Assembly (NCBI GenBank): GCA_003510895.1
Contig: DOKE01000031.1
Coordinates: forward strand, 1 to 13,507
Reading direction: 5' to 3'
DNA from: Candidatus Moraniibacteriota bacterium
GTDB taxonomy: Bacteria; Patescibacteriota; Minisyncoccia; Moranbacterales; GWC2-37-73
DNA: 13,507 bases
Each line of letters starts with the position of its first letter. Positions within the stretch are counted from its first letter, which is position 1. The position numbers and the translations under genes are program-made. This document shows positions 7,476-13,507 of the stretch, in pieces. A model generated the notes under the pieces. That model had not been told where the DNA came from and did no database searches. It was given only the letters and a program-made list of their open reading frames with translations.

Positions 7476-9596
7476 TTAGTTATCAAGAAAACATTTTTTA
7501 ATGTTTCTTTTGAAAAAATAAAGAATTAACCAAATAGCAGTTCCCGCTATCAAACTGGAAATTATTGCGACATAAAAAGTTTTAGGATAATAACGAATTT
7601 CAATCAAATGCTGACCTTTTTCCAGTGGAAAATCAAAAAAGATATCGTTTTTGACTATTTCAGTTTTTTCTCCATCAATAGTCACTTTCCAACCGGAATC
7701 ATACCTCAAATATGTGCTTACTACCATATCCTCAGGATTATCGACTTCCAAAATCAAATGACCTTCTTTCTTTTTTAAATAATCACCCTTCAAATCATTC
7801 TTTATCAAATCAAGCTTATTATTGTTTAAGTTAGTGATTCCATTAGGGGTCAAAATGGAAGCAATCCCTATTTCTTTTAATTTTTGATATTCCATCGGCA
7901 ACAAGTCACTGGAAAGGGATACTCCCCGCAATTTAAAATCGAATCTATTGCAATAATTCACATATTCTTTCGATTTGAGCTGGCTGCTTCCAAGCGGACT
8001 CCAGTTTTTATAATAAAGAGATTCCATTCCCGCCACCGAACGTGAATTTAGTATGGATCTTTTATTTTCCAATTCTTTGGGAATGGAAGCGATTTTAAAA
8101 TTGGAAATATTATGCAATCTGGAAGCCAGCACATCCTTGCTAAAATATATCAAATCAAAAAACACTATGACAACAAAAACAATCTTGATTACCGTTAAAA
8201 TTTTAGGAAGAATATCGGGACGCCATTTTTTAAGAATAACAAATAACGTCAAAACAATAGCCAAAACCAACACTATCATCCATAAAGCGAAAAAATACGG
8301 ATAATTTCTGATATATTGAAAAGAAACATAAGGATTAATTTCTTTGACAATTCCTCCCGATTCCATTTTAATCAATATCCATATATACGCCAATGGAACC
8401 AACACGAAAAAAATATTTTTTCGTATATCTTTATAGGAAATTTCGTTTATTTTTTCAATAAATATTCCCACCAGAAGAGCGATTCCAAAACTGGAAAGAA
8501 CTGCTGTTCTTACCCAAAATCTGAAAAGAGTAATAACCGGGGTGTTATCGGGAAATATTTTATTGCTATCCATAAAAGCAAATATCAAAAAAACCCAAAT
8601 AAACACAAAAGATAAAATAACTTCCCTGGTTTTTTTTAAAAAAAGCAAAGTTAAAACAGATAATATCATTGAACTAATGCCAACGTAGGTATATATTTCT
8701 CCATAACCAAAGCCGTTTTTTATTTCTTCTCCAATAAAATTCGTATATCCTCCAAAAAGATATGGAACAAAAGAAAAAATAGCCATACGAGGGCTTAACG
8801 AACCTTTCAAGTAATCCGTTCCGGAATCCCGAGTGCTTTGAGCAAGCAGTTCATAAGTGGGAACTATTTGAGGAAGAGTTATGACAATTGCCAAAAAAAT
8901 AACAGTGACCAAATAAAAAAAGAATGTCGCTAAACGCATTTTTTTGAAAGAAAAAACAGCCAAATATAAAAATATTCCCATACCCAAAAGAACCACTGAC
9001 TGCATATGACCCCATAAAATCGCATTGGTCAAAACCAAGGATTGAAAAAATATCAGACTAAGTTTTCTTTTTTCTATAAACAAATCCGTCAAAAGAATTG
9101 CTGTCGGAAGCAAATAAAGCGACATAATCATATTAAAATGAACTTGGTGATTGATAAAAAAAGTATTGAAATAAAAAATCGCATTAGCCGCCGCATAACC
9201 CCAAATTCCAATCCCTTTGCGTCTTAAAAGAAAAAACAAGCTCAATGATCCTATTAAATATTCAAGTATGTGCAAAAATTTATAAGAAAGCCACGGACCA
9301 AATATTAAAATACTCGCGTCATTAACAGGATTCAAATAAGCGTTTTCCGGATCGGCATAAATAGGAAAACCGGAATACATTTTTTCTGTCCAAAAAGGAA
9401 AAGAATGTTCTTGAACAATTTTTTCATAAAAATACACCCTGGCTGGAATATGTTTTGTCTGGGCATCCGACGTTTGTCCGTCATTGCTCCAAAAGTAATA
9501 ATCCGATTTCAGAAATTGACCAAAAAAAATAAAGTAAGTTAAAAGAGACAGAACAATGGCAAATAAAAAAATTTTATGACGCTTGTCAATTTTCAT
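7476..9596 (-). CDS. YfhO-family membrane protein
   Basis: A 706-aa polytopic protein matching the bacterial YfhO family (PF09586-type), GT-C-fold proteins linked to glycosylation of cell-envelope polymers such as lipoteichoic acid in Firmicutes. After the first helix (9-26), an outer loop holds D39, D44 and a segment resembling the family's FPxW...SGxPxxxDP...NP signature (FPFWTEKMYSGFPIYADP, 66-83, then NP at 89-90). About a dozen helices follow. The C-terminal outer domain has the typical YDSGWKVTIDG (632-642), FPLEKGQHLIEIRYYP (656-671) and one last helix at about 675-696 before a basic end. It is first in the minus-strand operon, 3 bp ahead of a GT39-like gene. Its leader contains a promoter and an inverted repeat. 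Length is somewhat shorter than the longest YfhO proteins. Family recognition is good; the sugar and acceptor are not known. Confidence 0.85.
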   Translation of the reverse strand: MKIDKRHKIFLFAIVLSLLTYFIFFGQFLKSDYYFWSNDGQTSDAQTKHIPARVYFYEKIVQEHSFPFWTEKMYSGFPIYADPENAYLNPVNDASILIFGPWLSYKFLHILEYLIGSLSLFFLLRRKGIGIWGYAAANAIFYFNTFFINHQVHFNMIMSLYLLPTAILLTDLFIEKRKLSLIFFQSLVLTNAILWGHMQSVVLLGMGIFLYLAVFSFKKMRLATFFFYLVTVIFLAIVITLPQIVPTYELLAQSTRDSGTDYLKGSLSPRMAIFSFVPYLFGGYTNFIGEEIKNGFGYGEIYTYVGISSMILSVLTLLFLKKTREVILSFVFIWVFLIFAFMDSNKIFPDNTPVITLFRFWVRTAVLSSFGIALLVGIFIEKINEISYKDIRKNIFFVLVPLAYIWILIKMESGGIVKEINPYVSFQYIRNYPYFFALWMIVLVLAIVLTLFVILKKWRPDILPKILTVIKIVFVVIVFFDLIYFSKDVLASRLHNISNFKIASIPKELENKRSILNSRSVAGMESLYYKNWSPLGSSQLKSKEYVNYCNRFDFKLRGVSLSSDLLPMEYQKLKEIGIASILTPNGITNLNNNKLDLIKNDLKGDYLKKKEGHLILEVDNPEDMVVSTYLRYDSGWKVTIDGEKTEIVKNDIFFDFPLEKGQHLIEIRYYPKTFYVAIISSLIAGTAIWLILYFFKRNIKKCFLDN

Positions 9597-9648
9597 ATTT
9601 ATGATTTCAAAAGTTGAATTTATTCGTCTTTTGTTTTCCTAATCCTTA

Positions 9649-9657
9649 TGCTAAAAT
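9649..9657 (+). promoter_or_regulatory. Extended -10 promoter candidate for the plus-strand glycosyltransferase pair
   Basis: TG at 9649-9650, one base, then TAAAAT at 9652-9657. A TTGTTT -35-like hexamer is at 9631-9636, with a short 15-bp spacer. Transcription would begin near 9664, leaving a leader of about 90 nt before the ATG at 9753. That leader contains the inverted repeat at 9670-9692 and runs through the promoter of the minus-strand operon. Confidence 0.45.
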
Positions 9658-9669
9658 TATCTAGGATAC

Positions 9670-9692
9670 AAAAAAATGCTTTACATTTTTTT
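9670..9692. repeat. Perfect 9-bp inverted repeat between two facing promoters
   Basis: AAAAAAATG (9670-9678), loop CTTTA, and CATTTTTTT (9684-9692) form a perfect dyad. It lies exactly between the plus-strand -10 (ending 9657) and the minus-strand -10 (starting 9693) and covers the likely minus-strand start site. Candidate roles are a repressor operator or a weak hairpin/T-run terminator working in both directions. Its stem has only one G-C pair, so termination would be inefficient. Confidence 0.5.
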
Positions 9693-9721
9693 ATTATATA
9701 AAAATTTTAAAAAATAAACAA
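9693..9721 (-). promoter_or_regulatory. Sigma70-type promoter of the minus-strand operon
   Basis: Read on the minus strand: TTGTTT (9721-9716), a 17-bp spacer, then a perfect TATAAT (9698-9693). The predicted start site is near 9686, giving a leader of about 90 nt before the YfhO-like ATG at 9596. Spacing and the exact -10 make this the best promoter in the window. No other clear promoter is seen inside the operon, which fits one transcript down to the terminator at 2141-2168. Confidence 0.6.
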
Positions 9722-9752
9722 TCAACGCTAAAAAGTTAGATTGCATAAGCTT

Positions 9753-11627
9753 ATGAATAAAAAAACGATCCACATTCTTATAATTTTCACAGTAATCGCT
9801 GTCAATCTTTTTTTCGGTCTTCCAAGAATTGCTCAATATACAGCCGTAGATGAAACGCTTTGGTCGTATGATCGGGTTCCGAAATTTTGGCGCAGCATTG
9901 AAAAAGGAAATTGGCGAGGAACAAATTTGTGCGACAAACCGGGAATTGTTTTGGCGATGATTTCCGGAGCCGGACTGCCTTTCATTCCCGATCCCAGAGA
10001 TTATGAAGAATTACAATTCAAACCAAAAACTCCGGAGCAGCTAGCTATGATGAGCAAAATTTATTTCTCCCTTCGTTTGCCAGTCTATTTATTTACTCTT
10101 GCTTCCCTGTTTGCTTTTTATTTTCTGATCAAAAGACTTCTCTCTGAAAAAATCGCTCTTTTGGCGGTTGTTTTTATGGGACTTTCACCTATTCTTTTGG
10201 GAATTTCTCTCATTGTAAACACTGACGCTATTATCTGGATTTTGATGCCGCTGACGCTGCTCAGTTTTCTGATTTATCAGAAAGAAGGAAATAAAAAATT
10301 TTTATATTTAACCGGCCTCCTTCTGGGATTGGGAATTCTTAACAAATTCATAGCCAATTTATTATTTCCTTTCTTGCTAGCCTTAATCTTCTTGAAATAT
10401 ATTTTGAGCGACTACGAAAAAACGGAAGATAAAATAAAATATTTTAAAAAATCAATGCGCGACTATCTGATGCTTGTCGCTATCGCGCTGCTAACCATCT
10501 TTGTTTTTTATCCATCCGCCTGGATCAAACCAAAAGAACTTTTGAACACAACCATATACAGCCTGGCTCTCAAAAAAGTATGGCCTTTTGTCGTCGGCGC
10601 TATTGTCGCTTTTATGGCAGATGCGTTTATTTTGAAAAGTTTCATTTCCAGAAAAATTTGCGATTTCTTTTCAATCCACAAAACGGCTTTCATCAGAACT
10701 CTCAGCTTCGTCATTCTGGCTGTTGTCGCATTTGTTTTTTTCAATACCTATTCAGAAATGAAATTCTACGATTTTGAAGAAATACTTTCGGCTCCAAAAT
10801 CAGATATGCCGTTATCGCAAGAATTTCCACTTAATTTCTCCTCCGCTTTCTATTCATTGTTATTCGGACTAACTCCGTTGGTATCCGCTATGTTCACGCT
10901 AGCAATAATATTATTGATAAAAATAAAACGCGCAGAAATCACAAAAGACAACTCATTGATATATGCATTTTCCTTGCTCCTGTTTATATTCATCTATTAT
11001 TTAGGCAATTCTATTTCCAACATAAGCTCCACTGTTCGATATCAAATAGTGAACTATCCCATCGCCTCAATTATTGCCGCCATTGGATTAAGCGAATTAA
11101 TTGGCTTGAGCATACTGAAAAAATATTTTTCCGGAATAAAATTCTATTTTCTTGTATTTTTTATTGTTGCCATTTCCATCCTTTCACTTTTTCAGACAAA
11201 ACCATTCTTTCTCGCCTATTCATCCAAATTGTTGCCGGAAAAATTCATAGTAAACTTGAAGGATATGGGCGATGGAAGTTGGGAAATCTCCCAATATCTC
11301 AACAGCCTGCCCAACGCCAATCAACTAGTGATTTGGTCGGATAAAAAACAGGTTTGTGAAAAATTTGTCGGCAGATGCAAAACCGGATTCAACTATAAAG
11401 ATCTTGCCAATTTTAAATTTGACTACATCGTGGCATCGACAAGCGGGAAAAAAGAAACAACCAGTCGAGCATTTCGCAGTAATTCGCCTTTCTACACCAC
11501 TGTCGGAGCCGTTGATGTGAAAAAACTTTATTCACCGAATGAATTTTACGATTTCAAAATCAATATTAACAATAAAGAAAGCGACTTTATTAAAGTTGTT
11601 AATCCTGCTACAATACCTATAAACTAA
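9753..11627 (+). CDS. GT-C glycosyltransferase, PMT/GT39-like, second subfamily (copy 1)
   Basis: A 624-aa membrane glycosyltransferase, probably transferring a sugar from a polyprenyl-phosphate donor outside the cell. After helix 1 (5-21) the first outer loop carries VDE (32-34, the Asp-Glu motif typical of PMT-like enzymes), WSYDRVPKFW (37-46) and CDKPG (60-64). Then come LSPILLGISLI, NKFIAN and a late VRYQ with R429, followed by a short outer C-terminal domain. In that domain FLAYSS, MGDGSWEISQYLNSLPNA and IWSDK resemble the end domain of other bacterial GT39 proteins. C535 and C542 (CEKFVGRC) are conserved in the next gene. The ATG at 9753 is preferred to the in-frame TTG at 9741 because it gives MNKK before the helix, like MKSK in the paralogue. 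It is divergent from the YfhO-like gene. Substrates are unknown. Confidence 0.85.
   Translation: MNKKTIHILIIFTVIAVNLFFGLPRIAQYTAVDETLWSYDRVPKFWRSIEKGNWRGTNLCDKPGIVLAMISGAGLPFIPDPRDYEELQFKPKTPEQLAMMSKIYFSLRLPVYLFTLASLFAFYFLIKRLLSEKIALLAVVFMGLSPILLGISLIVNTDAIIWILMPLTLLSFLIYQKEGNKKFLYLTGLLLGLGILNKFIANLLFPFLLALIFLKYILSDYEKTEDKIKYFKKSMRDYLMLVAIALLTIFVFYPSAWIKPKELLNTTIYSLALKKVWPFVVGAIVAFMADAFILKSFISRKICDFFSIHKTAFIRTLSFVILAVVAFVFFNTYSEMKFYDFEEILSAPKSDMPLSQEFPLNFSSAFYSLLFGLTPLVSAMFTLAIILLIKIKRAEITKDNSLIYAFSLLLFIFIYYLGNSISNISSTVRYQIVNYPIASIIAAIGLSELIGLSILKKYFSGIKFYFLVFFIVAISILSLFQTKPFFLAYSSKLLPEKFIVNLKDMGDGSWEISQYLNSLPNANQLVIWSDKKQVCEKFVGRCKTGFNYKDLANFKFDYIVASTSGKKETTSRAFRSNSPFYTTVGAVDVKKLYSPNEFYDFKININNKESDFIKVVNPATIPIN
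11606..11614 (+). promoter_or_regulatory. Possible internal extended -10 promoter for copy 2
   Basis: TG (11606-11607), one base, then TACAAT (11609-11614), inside the last codons of copy 1 and 37 bp before the copy 2 ATG. The -35 region is weak (TTTATT at 11586-11591). It matches the TGCTANNAT pattern of the other two plus-strand promoter candidates, but chance occurrence in AT-rich coding DNA is possible. Confidence 0.3.
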
Positions 11628-11650
11628 TTTTTATCAAATTATTATTTTTT

Positions 11651-13471
11651 ATGAAAAGCAAATCAATCATCACTGTTCTTATTTTCATTTCTATAATCTC
11701 ATCCAGTTTATATTTTGGCTTATCAAGGCTGAAAAATTTCTCCGGCGTAGATGAGCCCTATTGGTCATATGACCGGGTGCCAAAATTTTGGCAAAGTATT
11801 AAAGAAAAACAATGGCGCAGCACCAACATTTGCGATAAACCGGGAATACCGCTAGCAATAGTTTCCGGCGCCGGACTGCCTTTTATTGATGATCCGCGAG
11901 ATTATGAAAGTTTGCGAGAAAAACCAAAAACACCAGAGCAAGTCGAAACGATTCGCGATGCCTACTATCATTTGCGTCTACCGGTCTTTCTTTTCACTTT
12001 GTTGAGTTTGCCTCTTTTCTATTTTCTCATCAAAAAATTGCTCGGAAAAACCACGGCTCGATTTGCCACTATCTTCATTGGTTTCTCCCCTATCCTTTTG
12101 GGAATTTCTCTGATCATCAATTCCGACTCGATGCTTTGGATTTTGACCGCTCTTTCCACTCTTAATCTATTTGTCTTTCTGGAAAAAAATGAAAGGAAAT
12201 ATTTGCTTGCCTCCGGATTTTTTCTCGGACTTTCCGTCATCACTAAATATGTTGCCAATATTTTATTTGTTTATTTCTTTTTTATTTTCCTTTTGGAATA
12301 CATCCTGCATACACACAAAAATATCGAATTAAGAAAATATCTACCCCAAGCTTTCAAAAATTATTTGACTCTTTTCGGTATCGCCATATTGACAGCTTTC
12401 ATTTTTTTTCCTGCCACTTGGATAAAATTTTCCGTTCTTTTCAATGCCACGGTCGGCAATGAAGTTTTCTCATCCACCTGGCCAATTTTCGCGACGATTA
12501 TCGGATTGCTTGCGCTGGATATATTTGTTCTTAAAGAAAAAATTTCCACTCCAATATTCAACTTTTTCATTCGCCACAAAATATTACTTATGCAAATTAT
12601 CGGAGGGATATTTCTAGCTTTTGCCGCTTTTGTTTTTTTGCACGTTTACACCGGAATCAATATTATCAATCTTGAATCAATCATTGCTTCGCCCAAAGGG
12701 ATTGGCGAAGGCAATGTTTTGCAAAAATACACCAACGCAATCTCCGGAGACTTATACAGCTTGATGTTTAGCGTTTCACCACTTGTGTTGTTTTTTATTA
12801 TCTTTTCAGTGTTTAGAATTTTCAAAAATCAAGAATTAAAACGCAACACCATCACTGTCGTTTACATCATCATTTTCATTTTGATTTTCTATCTCGGTTC
12901 CGCTGTGAATGAAGTTGTCACCACCGTCAGATATCAAATTATGACTTATCCGCTGGTTTTTGTTCTGGCAGCAATCGGAGCCAAACAATTTATGAAAATC
13001 AAAAAAATAAAAGATTTTGTTCCGACCTATGTCGCCTATTTAATTGTTATTCCGATTCTCCTGCTTAGTCTTTTTTACATCAAACCGCACTTTCTCGCCT
13101 ATGCTTCGGAAATATTGCCAAAAAATATGATCGTCAACCTCAAGGGTATGGGCGAAGGCAGCATTGAAGCTGCCTACTACCTCAACACATTGCCAGGCGC
13201 TCACGAAATGACAATTTGGTCGGACAAGGGCGCAGTTTGTGAAGCCTTCGTCGGCCGATGTTTTATTAATTTCAAAAGTAAAACTTTCAAAGAAAACGAT
13301 ATAAAATATTTTGTTGTGTCTACCGACAGAAAATCACGCAGCTTGAAAATGTCTGGCGGAAAAGTCGATGACGTTGATTTTAATAAACTATATTCCCACC
13401 AAAATCCGGAATTTGAAATTATTATTGGCGGACGAGACATCAACTTCGTCAAAGTTATCAAAGCCGAATAA
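11651..13471 (+). CDS. GT-C glycosyltransferase, PMT/GT39-like, second subfamily (copy 2)
   Basis: A 606-aa membrane protein, clearly a tandem duplicate of the gene before it. The same blocks occur in the same order: helix 1 (6-22), VDE (33-35), WSYDRVPKFW (38-47), CDKPG (61-65), SGAGLPFI, DPRDYE, KPKTPEQ, LSPILLGISLI-like SPILLGISLI, a late VRYQ with R427, and the C-terminal FLAYAS, MGEGSIEAAYYLN and IWSDK with C530 and C537 (CEAFVGRC). The middle and the last 50 residues are the most divergent parts, as expected if the copies now differ in acceptor or sugar. It starts 23 bp after the copy 1 stop with no Shine-Dalgarno and may be read from the copy 1 transcript or from an internal promoter. 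No convincing terminator is visible in the 36 bp that remain. Role: polyprenyl-phosphate-sugar transferase acting outside the cell (inferred from family). Confidence 0.85.
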   Translation: MKSKSIITVLIFISIISSSLYFGLSRLKNFSGVDEPYWSYDRVPKFWQSIKEKQWRSTNICDKPGIPLAIVSGAGLPFIDDPRDYESLREKPKTPEQVETIRDAYYHLRLPVFLFTLLSLPLFYFLIKKLLGKTTARFATIFIGFSPILLGISLIINSDSMLWILTALSTLNLFVFLEKNERKYLLASGFFLGLSVITKYVANILFVYFFFIFLLEYILHTHKNIELRKYLPQAFKNYLTLFGIAILTAFIFFPATWIKFSVLFNATVGNEVFSSTWPIFATIIGLLALDIFVLKEKISTPIFNFFIRHKILLMQIIGGIFLAFAAFVFLHVYTGINIINLESIIASPKGIGEGNVLQKYTNAISGDLYSLMFSVSPLVLFFIIFSVFRIFKNQELKRNTITVVYIIIFILIFYLGSAVNEVVTTVRYQIMTYPLVFVLAAIGAKQFMKIKKIKDFVPTYVAYLIVIPILLLSLFYIKPHFLAYASEILPKNMIVNLKGMGEGSIEAAYYLNTLPGAHEMTIWSDKGAVCEAFVGRCFINFKSKTFKENDIKYFVVSTDRKSRSLKMSGGKVDDVDFNKLYSHQNPEFEIIIGGRDINFVKVIKAE

Positions 13472-13507
13472 AATCACTTCGTTGTATTTTAAAAGGGTGT
13501 TCAGAAA

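Noticed and set aside
9741..9752. TTG start extending glycosyltransferase copy 1 by 4 residues
   Set aside because: The ATG at 9753 gives the same short charged N terminus as the tandem copy, and the extra residues have no support.
2209..13471. UGA-recoded (code 25) genome
   Set aside because: All genes read through cleanly with standard stops, UGA ends the gene at 4002, and glycines are encoded by GGN.
13469..13492. Hairpin after the last gene (AAAAT ... ATTTT around a CTTCG loop)
   Set aside because: Needs a bulge, pairs only two non-A/T-arm bases, and has no clean T-run after it before the window ends.
1..13507. CRISPR array, tRNA, rRNA, insertion sequence or phage genes
   Set aside because: No regular direct repeats, cloverleaf-like segments, transposase motifs or terminal inverted repeats were seen; the repeated DNA is explained by paralogous coding sequence.

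Overview
This 13.5-kb window is AT-rich (about one third G+C by eye) and densely packed. It carries eight genes, all intact, and almost every one is an integral membrane or lipid-linked-glycan protein. UGA is used as a stop (the gene ending at 4002), so recoding of UGA to glycine is not indicated. Seven of eight starts lack a recognisable Shine-Dalgarno sequence. Gene content, base composition and TGCTANNAT-type extended -10 boxes suggest a Patescibacteria/CPR-type bacterium, perhaps Parcubacteria-like. That placement is inference: there is no rRNA or marker gene here.

Layout. (1) A plus-strand pair at 98-2204: a thymidylate-kinase-like P-loop kinase, then, 4 bp later, a Wzx/MviN-type flippase. 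(2) A four-gene minus-strand operon read from 9596 down to 2209: a YfhO-family membrane protein followed by three tandem paralogous GT-C (GT39/ArnT/PMT-like) glycosyltransferases. Gaps are 3, 18 and -4 bp. It converges on the flippase gene with 4 bp between stop codons, and its best intrinsic terminator lies inside the 3' end of the flippase coding sequence. (3) A 156-bp regulatory region (9597-9752) with one promoter candidate on each strand, pointing at each other across a perfect 9-bp inverted repeat. (4) A plus-strand tandem pair at 9753-13471: two paralogous GT-C glycosyltransferases of a second subfamily. The window ends 36 bp after the last gene. No gene-free stretch exceeds 300 bp.

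How the genes may work together (inference). GT-C enzymes move sugars from polyprenyl-phosphate donors onto acceptors on the outer face of the membrane, YfhO-family proteins act in similar glycan modification, and the flippase exports a lipid-linked precursor. Five GT-C paralogues, one YfhO protein and a flippase, with no cytosolic glycosyltransferase in view, look like the membrane part of a surface-glycan or glycoprotein-decorating locus. The most notable details are a C-terminal DRxFWKDxF motif shared by two of the three minus-strand enzymes, paired cysteines in the C-terminal domains of the plus-strand enzymes, a cysteine cluster in the kinase-like protein, and the facing promoters.
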